A stretch of DNA of 64,000 nt from Streptococcus oralis (GTDB lineage Bacteria; Bacillota; Bacilli; Lactobacillales; Streptococcaceae): contig NZ_KQ969037.1 of the NCBI RefSeq assembly GCF_001578705.1, forward strand, positions 787,908 through 851,907, in the 5' to 3' direction. Of the stretch, positions 43,898 to 52,833 are shown piece by piece. Made by a program: the position numbers and the translations under genes. Each line of letters begins with the position of its first letter. Position 1 is the stretch's first letter. Under the pieces are notes generated by a model. The model had not been told where the DNA came from. It was given only the letters and a program-made list of their open reading frames with translations, and searched no databases.

Positions 43898-44188
43898 TTA
43901 ATTGCCAAGCAGAGCTGGCAAAATTCCAAAAATCAGGAAAAAATTGATCCAGAAGGCCATGCAAAATAGCACTCCAAAGAGGAAGAGACTCATCTTTTTA
44001 GTCAGTACTGAGAAAAAGATTGCCAATACACCAAAGACGACAAAGAGTTTTTTCATGATGAAGAAATAAATCGAAACTCCTCCTATTTGCAAATCCCATG
44101 GAAGACAAAAGACCAGCATCCATAACAAGCAAATCGTAAGAATGTAGGTTTTGTAGTATTGATGAATGAACTGCTTTATTTTGAGCAT
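43898..44188 (-). CDS. Small hypothetical membrane protein (96 residues)
   Basis: Three hydrophobic spans: TYILTICLLWMLVFCLPW, ISIYFFIMKKLFVVFGVLAIFFSVL and LFLFGVLFCMAFWINFFLIFGILPALL, with a short basic N-terminus. A ribosome site AGGAGGTTCCGA precedes it. It lies 19 bp after another small membrane protein gene, and the two are probably expressed together. No family recognised. Confidence 0.6.
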   Translation of the reverse strand: MLKIKQFIHQYYKTYILTICLLWMLVFCLPWDLQIGGVSIYFFIMKKLFVVFGVLAIFFSVLTKKMSLFLFGVLFCMAFWINFFLIFGILPALLGN

Positions 44189-44207
44189 TCGGAACCTCCT
44201 ATAAACT

Positions 44208-44543
44208 CTAGCTATTGATAGTTGACCCCATTTTGTTCTTCTGTTTCAGCTTGACCATTCTTTTTAGACAGTCATAGACTTTCCAGTCATTCACAAGAGA
44301 CAAAAAGACTAAAAGAATCCCTATCCCCCAAATTGTTAAATCAGCAGGATTTTTCAAGACAATATTGAAAATTAAGAATGAAAAAACGGTAAAAGCTAGA
44401 CTAAATACAGCAAAAAGAGAAAGATAAATCCAGTAAAAGTAATAAACTAATGCGAAATATTTACTGTCTTTATCCGCCTTCTCAATCCAATGGAAAAAGT
44501 AAAAGTAAGGTGATAATAGTAATAATATAAAAAATTTTTCCAT
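44208..44543 (-). CDS. Small hypothetical membrane protein (111 residues)
   Basis: A basic C-terminal tail (CLKRMVKLKQKNKMGS) follows three hydrophobic spans (FFILLLLSPYFYFFHW, FALVYYFYWIYLSLFAVFSLAFTVFSFLIF, LTIWGIGILLVFLSLV). The start ATG at 44543 has an AGAGG site. It forms a pair with the gene at 43898. Function is unknown; nothing nearby suggests one. Confidence 0.6.
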   Translation of the reverse strand: MEKFFILLLLSPYFYFFHWIEKADKDSKYFALVYYFYWIYLSLFAVFSLAFTVFSFLIFNIVLKNPADLTIWGIGILLVFLSLVNDWKVYDCLKRMVKLKQKNKMGSTINS

Positions 44544-44586
44544 CACACACCTCTTTTTGATAACGTTTTCTTTGACTTCATTCTAT

Positions 44587-44619
44587 CAAAAAGATCTGGA
44601 AATGTCTTCCCAGATCTTC
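44587..44619 (-). terminator. der terminator
   Basis: AAGATCTGG pairs with CCAGATCTT around a ten-base loop, followed by TTTTG, immediately after the der stop. Confidence 0.8.
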
Positions 44620-44623
44620 TTGT

Positions 44624-45934
44624 TTATTTCCGTTTTCTTGCGATCAAGTGAATCGGTGTCCCCTCAAAGACAAAGGCCTTACGAATTTGATTTTCCAAGA
44701 AACGCAGGTAAGAGAAGTGCATGAGTTCTTCTTCATTGACAAAGATGACAAAGGTTGGTGGTTTGGTTGCCACTTGGGTCGCGTAAAAAATCTTGAGGCG
44801 TTTCCCTTTGTCTGTCGGTGTTGGGTTGATAGCAATGGCATCCATAATCACATCATTCAAGACAGCTGATGGGATACGCGTGTTTTGACTTTCACTGATT
44901 TGCTTGATCATTTCAGGCAGTTTATGGAGACGCTGCTTGGTAAGAGCGGATACAAAGACAATCGGTGCATAAGGCAGATATTGGAACTGCTCACGGATAT
45001 CTTCTTCCCATTTTTTCATGGTGTGGTTGTCTTTCTCAAGGGTATCCCACTTGTTGACCACGATAATCATCCCTTTACCTGCTTCGTGGGCAAAACCTGC
45101 GATACGCTTGTCGTACTCACGGATTCCTTCTTCTGCATTGAGGACCATCAAGACCACGTCAGAACGGTCAATGGCACGCATGGCACGCATGACAGAGTAT
45201 TTCTCTGTATTTTCATAGACTTTACCAGACTTACGCATACCAGCTGTATCAATCATGGTAAACTCTTGACCATCCGCATCTGTAAAATGGGTATCAATGG
45301 CATCACGCGTTGTTCCAGCCACTGGACTAGCAATCACGCGGTCTTCTCCCAAAATAGCATTGATCAAACTTGATTTTCCAACGTTAGGACGGCCAATCAA
45401 GCTGAATTTAATCACGTCTGGATTTTCTTCTTCAACTTCATGCGGCAAATTTTCCACAATGGCATCCAGCACATCCCCTGTCCCGATACCGTGAACGGAC
45501 GAAATTGGCAGCGGTTCACCCAATCCTAGCGCATAGAAATCAAAAATATCATTTCGCATCTCAGGGTTGTCAACCTTGTTAACGGCAAGGATAACAGGTT
45601 TATGGGTTTTATAGAGTTTGCGAGCCACGTACTCGTCCGCATCCGTAATTCCTTCTTTGCCAGACACCACAAAAACGATAACATCTGCTTCTTCCATGGC
45701 AATTTCTGCCTGGTGTTTGATTTGCTCCATGAAGGGAGCATCGACGTCGTCAATCCCTCCAGTATCAATCATACTGAAAGAACGGTTGAGCCACTCACCC
45801 GTTGCATAGATACGGTCACGTGTCACACCCTCGACATCTTCTACGATTGAGATTCGCTCACCAGCGATTCGGTTAAATAGGGTTGATTTCCCAACATTGG
45901 GACGTCCTACAATGGCAACAGTTGGTAAGGCCAT
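44624..45934 (-). CDS. der: Ribosome-assembly GTPase Der (EngA)
   Basis: Der has two GTPase domains in tandem and matures the 50S ribosomal subunit. The 436-residue product has G1 motifs [15 protein letters not shown] (residue 9) and [15 protein letters not shown] (residue 182), DTGG and DTAG G3 motifs, NKVD and NKWD G4 motifs, and a KH-like C-terminus ending HLIARKRK. All are as expected. The gene is 13 bp after the nitroreductase gene. Confidence 0.98.
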   Translation of the reverse strand: MALPTVAIVGRPNVGKSTLFNRIAGERISIVEDVEGVTRDRIYATGEWLNRSFSMIDTGGIDDVDAPFMEQIKHQAEIAMEEADVIVFVVSGKEGITDADEYVARKLYKTHKPVILAVNKVDNPEMRNDIFDFYALGLGEPLPISSVHGIGTGDVLDAIVENLPHEVEEENPDVIKFSLIGRPNVGKSSLINAILGEDRVIASPVAGTTRDAIDTHFTDADGQEFTMIDTAGMRKSGKVYENTEKYSVMRAMRAIDRSDVVLMVLNAEEGIREYDKRIAGFAHEAGKGMIIVVNKWDTLEKDNHTMKKWEEDIREQFQYLPYAPIVFVSALTKQRLHKLPEMIKQISESQNTRIPSAVLNDVIMDAIAINPTPTDKGKRLKIFYATQVATKPPTFVIFVNEEELMHFSYLRFLENQIRKAFVFEGTPIHLIARKRK

Positions 45935-45947
45935 GTTTTCTCACTTT

Positions 45948-46661
45948 CTACAATAACTTTTTCTGTTCTAGATTCTTCCGAGTTGAACTAGGTTCGGCTT
46001 GACCAAACTGCTCTGCCAAACGCTGACTCCAAGAGGTCGTCGCACGCGCACCAGCATAGTCTGCCTGTACTTGGTCATAGTCCAAAATCGCTTCAACTGG
46101 CTGTTCTTGGTATTCTTCTTCAAAAACTACTTGGTTCAAAGGCAGTCTTGGTTTGACATCATGTTGTTGATTTGGCACACCGAGTGCAATCCCAAAAACG
46201 GGATAGGTATAGTCAGGCAAGTTAAAAAGCTCTGCCACTTCTTCTGACTTGTAACGGACCAAACCGGTAATAACACCACTATATCCCAGACTTTCAGCTG
46301 CAAGCAAGGTATTTTGCCCAGCAAGCGCCGCGTCTACAGACGTGATAAGGAGACCTTCTACCCCTTGAGGTTGGAAAGTGTCCGTATGAAGGCTTGCTCC
46401 CTTTTCAGCTCGATTCAAGTCACCTACAAAAAGTAGGAAAGCTGCTGACTGGCGAATGGCTTCCTGCGGAACCAATTCATAAAGAGCATCTTTTTTCTCC
46501 TGACTACGTACAAGAATCACAGAGTAGGATTGGAAATTTTTCCAAGATGACGCCATTTGCCCAGCAGTCAAAATCTCTTCCAAGTCTGCCTGAGGAATCT
46601 CTTGCTCCTTAAAGCGACGAACCGAAGTATGAGTTTTCATCAGTTTAATGGTTTCTGTCAT
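45948..46661 (-). CDS. Nitroreductase family protein (NfrA/NfsA-like)
   Basis: A 237-residue FMN-dependent oxidoreductase. Landmarks: HTSVRRFKEQEIP at the N-terminus, AGQMASSWKNFQSYSVILV, DAALAGQNTLLAAESLGYSGVITGLVR, and PVFGIALGVPNQQHDVKPRLP. This fits NADPH-flavin/nitro-compound reductases of the NfrA type. Its start overlaps dnaI by four bases, placing it in the nrdR-dnaB-dnaI-der run. The physiological substrate is unknown. Confidence 0.88.
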   Translation of the reverse strand: MTETIKLMKTHTSVRRFKEQEIPQADLEEILTAGQMASSWKNFQSYSVILVRSQEKKDALYELVPQEAIRQSAAFLLFVGDLNRAEKGASLHTDTFQPQGVEGLLITSVDAALAGQNTLLAAESLGYSGVITGLVRYKSEEVAELFNLPDYTYPVFGIALGVPNQQHDVKPRLPLNQVVFEEEYQEQPVEAILDYDQVQADYAGARATTSWSQRLAEQFGQAEPSSTRKNLEQKKLL

Positions 46662-47554
46662 CGGCGATTTTCTCCTTCTAGTCTCGTTTCCTCAGCCAAA
46701 TAACGGATTCGTTCCATAACCCGTCTAGCTTCCCAGGTCTCATCATTTCCATTCTTTCCTTTGGCAAAATGTTTTTCCAAATCTTGGAAATTAAAGTTGG
46801 AAGTAAAGAAGGTCGGCAAATCTTCCTGCATGCGATACTGGAGAATAACTTGGAGAATCTCATCACGCACCCAAGGGGTCGACTGTTCTGCACCAATATC
46901 ATCCAAGATCAAGACTTCTGCTAATTTGATCTCATCCACCAAGGTCTTCACAGATCCTTCACCGATGGCATTTTTCACATCAATGACAAAACTTGGATAG
47001 TGGAGAATCGTTGTTGAAGCGCCACGTTTTTCAGATAGGTCGTGAGCCAAAGCTGCCATCATGAAACTCTTACCGACACCAAAATCTCCGTAAAGATAGA
47101 GACCTTTTCGGATACTTGGGTAAAGGTCAACAAAGGCATAGAGTCTCTCAAAAATTGGCAACCGTCCTAGATCATCTAGGTCAATCTGAGCCAATTTCGC
47201 TTTCTTGAGACTTGCTGGTAGATTGATCAACTTCAGTCGATTCTTGATGGCCGCCTCTTTTTCAGCCGCGATCAGCTCTGGTGTTTCTTCATAAGATACA
47301 TCCGCATAACCGTGATTCATGACCAAGATAGGCTTGTATCCTCGCGCTATATAGTCCGCATCCCCACGAAGAAACTTATCCCGCTCTGTGATATATTGGT
47401 TGAACTTGGAGATGCTACGATTCAACTCCTCTGGGCTGAGGGATTCTTTCAGGATAAAAGCCGCTACATCTGGGTCTTTCATAATCTGCTGGACTAGGTC
47501 CTGATACTGAAAACGACTTGTCTGACGTTTGATTACGTCACCCACACTTTCCAT
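46658..47554 (-). CDS. dnaI: Primosomal helicase loader DnaI
   Basis: DnaI loads the replicative helicase at origins and restart sites. The 298-residue product has the DnaI N-terminal domain (MESVGDVIKRQTSRFQYQDLVQQIMKDPDVAAFI) and an AAA+ domain with Walker A LYGDFGVGKSFMMAAL near residue 153, Walker B VLILDDIGAEQSTPWVRDEIL and sensor FFTSNFNFQDLEKHF. It directly follows dnaB without a gap, the standard arrangement of these two partner genes. Confidence 0.96.
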   Translation of the reverse strand: MESVGDVIKRQTSRFQYQDLVQQIMKDPDVAAFILKESLSPEELNRSISKFNQYITERDKFLRGDADYIARGYKPILVMNHGYADVSYEETPELIAAEKEAAIKNRLKLINLPASLKKAKLAQIDLDDLGRLPIFERLYAFVDLYPSIRKGLYLYGDFGVGKSFMMAALAHDLSEKRGASTTILHYPSFVIDVKNAIGEGSVKTLVDEIKLAEVLILDDIGAEQSTPWVRDEILQVILQYRMQEDLPTFFTSNFNFQDLEKHFAKGKNGNDETWEARRVMERIRYLAEETRLEGENRR

Positions 47555-48718
47555 CTAGTCTCCTCCTTCTTCTAATCGGGCTAACATTTCTTGTTTTTTA
47601 CGTTCTAGTTCCAAACGAGTTTCCTCGCTGGTTTGGTTTTTATATTCTGGATTACTCCACTTGGGAACATTTGTCTTAGTTGAGCTAGTTTTCGATTTCT
47701 GGACTTCCTGGCCTTTTTGCTGACGTTCTCGAATCCGAAGCACGGCTTCTTCTGCTGTTCGAATTTTTTGGTAAGCATAGTCATTGGCAACTTTCATAGC
47801 ATATTTTTCATTGACATTGGCCGAATCAACCTTGTTAAAGGTTAAAAGTAAGACGATATTGATGACTTCGTCCAACAAACCTAAAGACGCCATCTGGTGA
47901 AGAAGTTCTCTTTCACTTTGGGTGATGTTCCCCTTACGCGTTTGCTTGATTTCCGCTAAAAAGTGCAGGGGAGTTTTATTTTTGGCTTCCCTGATAATGG
48001 TCATTTCTTTGGGGCTAAAGTCAGAAGAAACCTGCTTTTGCGCAATCTTTTCACGCATGCGTTTGACTGAAATAACCTGAGCCACCGCTGTCGCCTTGGC
48101 TAATTGATAGGTTTCAAACCAGGTCCATTTTTTTTCATCTGCAATGGCAAACAATTCCAAAACATCTGCCTGCTCATTTTCAAAACGCAAACCATCTCGA
48201 GCCATCAGACGCTGAAAATGTTCCAAGTCAAAATCATTTTTCATCTTGATTTTAGACTCAATTGGAGTCACTTCTTCGGTCAGGTTTGGAAATACTTGGC
48301 TTAAAGAAACAGAGAGTTCTTCTCCCTCACTTGGAACCTGCTTCATAGCAGAAACAGCTGTATCCCCAATCTTTTTCTCTAATAATCTGCTATAGACAGA
48401 ATGACTTAGAAATTCCTGACTGGAGAGGGGAGAATGAAGCTGCAATTCATAAGCTTCCCCCTTCTGATAAAGAGTCAACAAATCCAAAGCAGATAAAATT
48501 TTAAAGGATTGGAGCAAGGTAGGCATGCCGAAGTTTAAGTGGTTGAGGATATGGGAAAAGAGATGCTCCTTTTGCCCTCCATCCCAAAAGGTTATGGAAT
48601 ATAGATAGAGGCTCAGCGCCTCCTGACCGATAATCGGGAGGTAGCACTGCACCAGGGAAGAGGTATCTTGTGACACCCGATTATTCTTTAGAAAAGAAAA
48701 ACGGTCATTTGGCTTCAT
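47555..48718 (-). CDS. dnaB: Replication initiation / membrane attachment protein DnaB
   Basis: The Gram-positive DnaB helicase co-loader (not the replicative helicase). The 387-residue product begins PNDRFSFLKNNRVSQDTSSLVQCYLPIIGQEALSLYLY, the DDBH1 domain, and has the DDBH2 YxxxIxxxW-like region LLDEVINIVLLLTFNKVDSANVNEKYAMKVANDYAYQKI near residue 290. The C-terminus is a charged coil. It lies between nrdR (no gap) and dnaI (no gap), so the three are one transcript. Confidence 0.94.
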   Translation of the reverse strand: MKPNDRFSFLKNNRVSQDTSSLVQCYLPIIGQEALSLYLYSITFWDGGQKEHLFSHILNHLNFGMPTLLQSFKILSALDLLTLYQKGEAYELQLHSPLSSQEFLSHSVYSRLLEKKIGDTAVSAMKQVPSEGEELSVSLSQVFPNLTEEVTPIESKIKMKNDFDLEHFQRLMARDGLRFENEQADVLELFAIADEKKWTWFETYQLAKATAVAQVISVKRMREKIAQKQVSSDFSPKEMTIIREAKNKTPLHFLAEIKQTRKGNITQSERELLHQMASLGLLDEVINIVLLLTFNKVDSANVNEKYAMKVANDYAYQKIRTAEEAVLRIRERQQKGQEVQKSKTSSTKTNVPKWSNPEYKNQTSEETRLELERKKQEMLARLEEGGD

Positions 48719-49192
48719 TTATTTTTCCTTTTTCTTTTTAGAGGACTGGGTGATCTGCTGGAGCAGACTCTCCAACTCACTCACATCCTTAAAACTACGG
48801 TAAACGCTGGCAAAACGAACATAGGTAATCTCATCCAGCTCCGCCAATTCTTCCATGACTAAAGACCCAATATATTCACTTTGGATCTCATTCTCACTGC
48901 GACTACGGAGTTTTTGCTCGATACGATTGACCACCATGTTGATTTCATCACTTGACACAGGACGCTTCTGGGCTGAGCGGATAATCCCATTAAAGATTTT
49001 ATCTCTCGAAAACTGCTCTCGCGTACCGTCTTTTTTGACGACAACCAGCGTTCTTTCTTCTACTCGTTCATAGGTTGTAAAACGATGCTGACACTCGTCG
49101 CACTCACGTCTTCGGCGGATGGTATTTCCTTCTTCGGCTTGTCGACTATCAACAACACTAGACTTGGTAGCCCCACATTTTGGACAACGCAT
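48719..49192 (-). CDS. nrdR: Ribonucleotide reductase repressor NrdR
   Basis: NrdR senses dATP/ATP and represses ribonucleotide reductase genes. The 157-residue product has a four-cysteine zinc ribbon MRCPKCG...[15 protein letters not shown] and an ATP-cone ([32 protein letters not shown]). The start at 49192 has a perfect AAGGAGG; the longer open frame is not needed. First gene of the nrdR-dnaB-dnaI operon. Confidence 0.97.
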   Translation of the reverse strand: MRCPKCGATKSSVVDSRQAEEGNTIRRRRECDECQHRFTTYERVEERTLVVVKKDGTREQFSRDKIFNGIIRSAQKRPVSSDEINMVVNRIEQKLRSRSENEIQSEYIGSLVMEELAELDEITYVRFASVYRSFKDVSELESLLQQITQSSKKKKEK

Positions 49193-49265
49193 GCTTTTCC
49201 TCCTTGTCGTTTTCTTTTCATTATACCATTTTTTGAGCAATTCCCAAAACAATTCTTATTTTTAC

Positions 49266-49308
49266 TTGACAAGTTTTTTGTTTTATTGTATTATTTAATT
49301 AGAACAAT
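49266..49308 (+). promoter_or_regulatory. Promoter and dyad upstream of the GntR-ABC operon
   Basis: TTGACA (49266-49271), 17 bp, TATTAT (49289-49294) is a strong promoter. An inverted repeat ATTGT-N14-ACAAT (49285-49308) covers the -10 and start, a plausible operator for the GntR/YtrA-type regulator encoded next. Confidence 0.65.
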
Positions 49309-49328
49309 AAAGAGAAAGAAAGGAGACT

Positions 49329-49697
49329 ATGATGTCCTGGTCATTTGATAATACAAAACCCATTTATTTGCAGATTATGGAAAAAATCAAATTACAGATT
49401 GTTTCCCATGAACTGGAACCCAACCAACAGCTCCCAACCGTAAGGGAACTAGCGAGTGAGGCTGGGGTCAATCCCAATACCATTCAGCGCGCTTTGTCTG
49501 ATCTTGAGCGCGAGGGCTTCGTTTATAGCAAGCGAACAACTGGTCGTTTTGTCACCGAGGATTTGGACCTCATCGTTCAGTCCCGCAAACAACTTTCCGA
49601 GGAGCAACTGCAACACTTCGTCTCTTGCATGCTTCAATTTGGCTACAAAAAAGAAGAACTGCCAAATGTATTAAGCGACTATATTAAAGGAGTTTAA
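49329..49697 (+). CDS. GntR family regulator, YtrA subfamily
   Basis: A 122-residue regulator: winged helix with PIYLQIMEKIKLQIVSHELEPNQQLPTVRELASEAGVNPNTIQRALSDLEREGFVYSKRTTGRFV (residues about 11-76) and a short C-terminal helical tail, no large ligand domain. This is the YtrA layout, whose members repress adjacent ABC transporter genes. The transporter follows after 4 bp. The ribosome site is AAAGGAG; ATG at 49332 is an equally possible start. Confidence 0.93.
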   Translation: MMSWSFDNTKPIYLQIMEKIKLQIVSHELEPNQQLPTVRELASEAGVNPNTIQRALSDLEREGFVYSKRTTGRFVTEDLDLIVQSRKQLSEEQLQHFVSCMLQFGYKKEELPNVLSDYIKGV

Positions 49698-49701
49698 GAC
49701 T

Positions 49702-50397
49702 ATGACACTACTAGCACTTGAAAATGTATCAAAATCATATGGAGCAACTGCGGCACTTGACAATATCTCACTAGAGATCTCAGCTGGAAAAATCGTCGGG
49801 CTTCTCGGTCCAAACGGATCTGGAAAAACAACCTTGATCAAGCTGATCAACGGACTTCTCCAACCAGACCAAGGTCGTGTCCTCATTAACAACATGGACC
49901 CAAGTCCTGCTACCAAAGCCATTGTCTCTTATCTACCAGACACGACTTATCTGAATGAACAGATGAAAATCAAAGAAGCACTGACCTACTTTAAAACTTT
50001 CTACCAAGATTTCAATCTTGAGCGGGCTCAGCACCTTTTAGCAGATCTTGGCATTGATGAAAACAGTCGTCTCAAGAAATTGTCAAAAGGAAACAAGGAA
50101 AAGGTTCAGCTCATCCTGGTTATGAGCCGTGAAGCTCGTCTCTACGTGCTCGACGAACCGATTGGTGGTGTGGATCCAGCTGCCCGTGACTATATCTTGA
50201 ACACCATCATCAACAACTACTCACCAACTTCAACTGTCTTGATTTCTACCCACTTGATTTCAGATATTGAGCCGATCTTGGACGAAATCATCTTCCTAAA
50301 TAACGGAAAAGTTGTTCGTCAAGGAAATGTGGATGATATTCGTTACGAGTCAGGTGAATCCATTGACCAGCTCTTCCGCCAGGAGTTCAAAGCTTAG
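49702..50397 (+). CDS. ABC transporter ATP-binding protein, YtrB/CcmA type
   Basis: A 231-residue ABC ATPase with Walker A GLLGPNGSGKTTLIKLI near residue 33, a short signature LSKGNKEKVQLIL, Walker B LYVLDEPIGGVDPAARDYIL and H-loop VLISTHLI. The LSKGN signature variant is common in the ABC-2-like exporters regulated by YtrA-type GntR proteins. With the membrane protein at 50413 it makes a two-gene exporter or sensor unit. The substrate is unknown; relatives respond to cell-wall antibiotics. Confidence 0.93.
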   Translation: MTLLALENVSKSYGATAALDNISLEISAGKIVGLLGPNGSGKTTLIKLINGLLQPDQGRVLINNMDPSPATKAIVSYLPDTTYLNEQMKIKEALTYFKTFYQDFNLERAQHLLADLGIDENSRLKKLSKGNKEKVQLILVMSREARLYVLDEPIGGVDPAARDYILNTIINNYSPTSTVLISTHLISDIEPILDEIIFLNNGKVVRQGNVDDIRYESGESIDQLFRQEFKA

Positions 50398-50412
50398 ACA
50401 AAGGAGATTATT

Positions 50413-51141
50413 ATGTTTTGGAATTTAGTTCGTTATGAATTTAAAAATGTTAACAAATGGTATCTAGCTCTCTACGGTGCTGTGCTTGCAATTTCGGTTT
50501 TGATTGGAGCTTTTCTTGGTAGCCTTAGCCAGAGTTACAATTCTAACAATGCTGTTTATTTCATCTTCTTTTTAGTACTAGTCTTTGGAGGACTCAGCGT
50601 CACTCTTTGGATTGCAACAATCTTTTTAATCATCCGAAGATTCAAGGGGAGTGTTTATGACCGCCAAGGGTACTTGACCCTGACCTTGCCTGTCTCTGAG
50701 CACCAAATCATCATCGCAAAACTCTTAGGAGGTCTTGTCTGGTCCATCTTAAGCTATATCGTCTTTATCTTGAGTATCATTATTATCTTCTCACTCACCC
50801 CTGTAGTGAAAGATTTGCCTCTCCTCTATCGATTTATCTCTCCTTATCTCGGTTACGGTTGGCTCTACGCCCTCTCTCTTCTGGTCGGTTCAATTACTTG
50901 GATTTTATCTATTTACCTTTGTATCTCAATTGGTCAACTATTTAACGAGTATCGTACCGCTATGGGAATTTTAGCCTATATCGTGATTAACATCGTGATT
51001 GGCTATATTTCTATCTTCTTCCGAATGGATTATGATTTTAACCTCCTAATTAGCGTTGATATCCTCAAAGATTTTATTCTAGCAATTATCTACTACCTCG
51101 GAACCTACTATATCTTGAAAAACAAGGTTAACTTGCAATAA
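50413..51141 (+). CDS. ABC-2-like transporter membrane protein
   Basis: A 242-residue protein with six predicted helices: YLALYGAVLAISVLIGAFLGSL, VYFIFFLVLVFGGLSVTLWIATIFLII, LLGGLVWSILSYIVFILSIIIIFSL, LGYGWLYALSLLVGSITWILSIYLCIS, AMGILAYIVINIVIGYISIFF and ILAIIYYLGTYYILK. It begins 15 bp after the ATPase stop with AAAGGAGATTATT. It should be the membrane partner of that ATPase. A bidirectional terminator follows. Confidence 0.85.
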   Translation: MFWNLVRYEFKNVNKWYLALYGAVLAISVLIGAFLGSLSQSYNSNNAVYFIFFLVLVFGGLSVTLWIATIFLIIRRFKGSVYDRQGYLTLTLPVSEHQIIIAKLLGGLVWSILSYIVFILSIIIIFSLTPVVKDLPLLYRFISPYLGYGWLYALSLLVGSITWILSIYLCISIGQLFNEYRTAMGILAYIVINIVIGYISIFFRMDYDFNLLISVDILKDFILAIIYYLGTYYILKNKVNLQ

Positions 51142-51171
51142 AAAATGCCCAGCTAGAAAGCTGGGTTTTTC
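51141..51171. terminator. Bidirectional terminator between convergent operons
   Basis: CCCAGCT, AGAA loop, AGCTGGG with TTTTTC on the plus side and AAAAA before it (T run on the minus strand). It ends both the rightward ABC operon and the leftward lrgAB operon. Confidence 0.85.
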
Positions 51172-51172
51172 T

Positions 51173-51868
51173 TTAACTCAATATCAAACTGGCTACAATG
51201 GGACTGACAAAGACGTAGAGAATACCGGTGACACCGATAGCCAAGCCACCCATGGCGCCTGCTACAGAGCCGTATCGAAAGGCCGTTCCCGTTCCGACAG
51301 CATGACCTGTCCCTCCAAGGGAAAGACCTACAGCCACTGGATCATCAATTTTCAACCACTTCAAAAGGGTTGGTCCAATAACACTAGTTAAAATCCCAGT
51401 TGCCACTACGACGACCAAGGTCACAGTCGTCAAACCCTGCAATTTTTCTGTGATTCCCACTGCCATGGCGGTTGTCACTGACTTGGGAAAGAGAGAAATG
51501 GCTAGGAAAAAGTCCATGCCAAAGATTTTCGCCACTATGGCAGTGAAGCTAGTATTGACAACTACTGCTAGCAGACTACCAAAGAGAATACTCCTCGCAT
51601 GGTGCTTCATCAGGTGAAAGCTCTTATAAAGTGGAATCCCTAAAGCCACCGTCGATGGGACTATCAAGTTGTTCAGATAAACCCCACCTTGGTAATAATC
51701 TTGATAAGAAATACCCGTCACCTTTAGAAAGATGATAATGAAAATAGCTGACAAAAGCAAAGGCGTCGTCAATGGATGGGGAAAACGTCTGTAAATCAAC
51801 ATCCCCACTAGATAAGCTAGTATAGACAATGCAATCCCAAACAGAGGATTGGATACAAATTCGCTCAT
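51173..51868 (-). CDS. lrgB: LrgB-like membrane protein
   Basis: A 231-residue LrgB/CidB family protein with about seven helices; characteristic segments are GVYLNNLIVPSTVALGIPLYKSF, SLFPKSVTTAMAVGITEKLQG, and GLSLGGTGHAVGTGTAFRYGSVAGAMGGLAIGVTGI. LrgB works with LrgA; the pair influences murein hydrolase activity, autolysis and, in streptococci, pyruvate uptake. The start codon overlaps the lrgA stop (ATGA). Confidence 0.92.
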   Translation of the reverse strand: MSEFVSNPLFGIALSILAYLVGMLIYRRFPHPLTTPLLLSAIFIIIFLKVTGISYQDYYQGGVYLNNLIVPSTVALGIPLYKSFHLMKHHARSILFGSLLAVVVNTSFTAIVAKIFGMDFFLAISLFPKSVTTAMAVGITEKLQGLTTVTLVVVVATGILTSVIGPTLLKWLKIDDPVAVGLSLGGTGHAVGTGTAFRYGSVAGAMGGLAIGVTGILYVFVSPIVASLILS

Positions 51869-52239
51869 TTGGCATCTCCTTTCTCATAATCTCCCTCAAA
51901 CCGTCGCTTGATAAACTGAACCACTAGGGCGATGAGGATAATATTAATCACAGCCGCAAAAAAGACAATCAAGACGATAGGCAAGAGATAAGGGGCAATC
52001 ACATCAAACTTTTCCATGATACCCACTGCTGGCGGCAAAAAGAGAATGGTCATATTAGCCAGCAGAAAATTCCCCACCATATTGACATGCCTGGTCCTCA
52101 GCCACTTGAACTGCAGGGCTAGAAAGAGAATGATTAAGCCAATAATACTGCCTGGTATGGGCATATGAAAGAAACTGGAAATCCCTTCACCAATAAGGGA
52201 AATTACAAAAAGAATCATTAATTGAACATATAACTTCAT
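51865..52239 (-). CDS. lrgA: LrgA/CidA family holin-like protein
   Basis: A 124-residue holin-like protein with four helices: LYVQLMILFVISLIGEGISSFF, PIPGSIIGLIILFLALQFKWL, NMVGNFLLANMTILFLPPAVGIM and LLPIVLIVFFAAVINIILIALVVQFI. The MPIPGSIIG motif is diagnostic. The start at 52239 has AAGGAGTTTGAG. Its promoter (TTGAAA, 16 bp, TAAACT at 52300-52273) is back to back with the marR promoter, so the MarR regulator could affect it too, but no MarR-type palindrome overlaps it. Confidence 0.92.
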   Translation of the reverse strand: MKLYVQLMILFVISLIGEGISSFFHMPIPGSIIGLIILFLALQFKWLRTRHVNMVGNFLLANMTILFLPPAVGIMEKFDVIAPYLLPIVLIVFFAAVINIILIALVVQFIKRRFEGDYEKGDAK

Positions 52240-52272
52240 CTCAAACTCCTTGAAATAGAATTCTTGCATACC

Positions 52273-52367
52273 AGTTTACTCTTTTTTCAGAAAATTTCAA
52301 GGAAATATCGAAATTTTTCTTTCTTGCAAGGATTAGCTAAAAGTAGTATAATCATTGCATGCGCAAT
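52273..52367. promoter_or_regulatory. lrgA promoter and marR promoter with MarR operator
   Basis: Leftward: TTGAAA (52300-52295), 16 bp, TAAACT (52278-52273) for lrgA. Rightward: TTGCAA (52324-52329), 17 bp, TATAAT (52347-52352) for marR. A palindrome ATTGC-ATGC-GCAAT (52354-52367) follows the rightward -10 directly and should cover the start point. The same motif recurs at 52834-52847. Confidence 0.7.
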
Positions 52368-52435
52368 CATCTTATGTTGCAAAGACAGTCAGTAATGACT
52401 TTGCTATTTTTACTTTGAAAAGAAAGGAGAAAGCA

Positions 52436-52816
52436 ATGACCTATTTGGAAAAGTGGTTTGACTACAACCGCCGTCAAAAGGAAATAGAAGCCTTGTTAGA
52501 AGAAACCATTGCCCAACAGAGTGAACAAAGGTTGACCTTGAAAGAGTTTTATCTGCTCTACTATCTGAATCTAGCTGGTGAAAAGTCCTTACGGCAGATT
52601 GACCTGCCAGATAAACTCCATCTCAGCCCGAGCGCTGTTTCTCGAATGGTGGCTCGCCTGGAAGAGAAAAACTGCGGTTTACTTAGTCGCAGATGTTGCG
52701 ATCAGGATAGACGGGCTAGTTTTATCTGCCTGACTGACGAAGGACAAACAACTCTGGCTTATCTACAAAAGGCCATCGAAGAAAGACTGGAAATGAATCT
52801 TGACTTCATTTCTTAA
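52436..52816 (+). CDS. MarR family regulator
   Basis: A 126-residue winged-helix protein: TLKEFYLLYYLNLAGEKSLRQIDLPDKLHLSPSAVSRMVARLEEKNCGLLSRRCCDQDRRASFICLTDEGQ is the MarR DNA-binding core (residues about 33-105). It contains three cysteines (NCGLLSRRCC) in the wing, a possible redox-sensing feature given thioredoxin downstream. The start at 52436 has AAAGGAGAAAGCA; the open frame extends to 52355 but through the promoter. Matching palindromes at its own promoter and at the DUF4649-trxA promoter point to control of both. Confidence 0.9.
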   Translation: MTYLEKWFDYNRRQKEIEALLEETIAQQSEQRLTLKEFYLLYYLNLAGEKSLRQIDLPDKLHLSPSAVSRMVARLEEKNCGLLSRRCCDQDRRASFICLTDEGQTTLAYLQKAIEERLEMNLDFIS

Positions 52817-52833
52817 TCAGATTTTTTAAAAAA

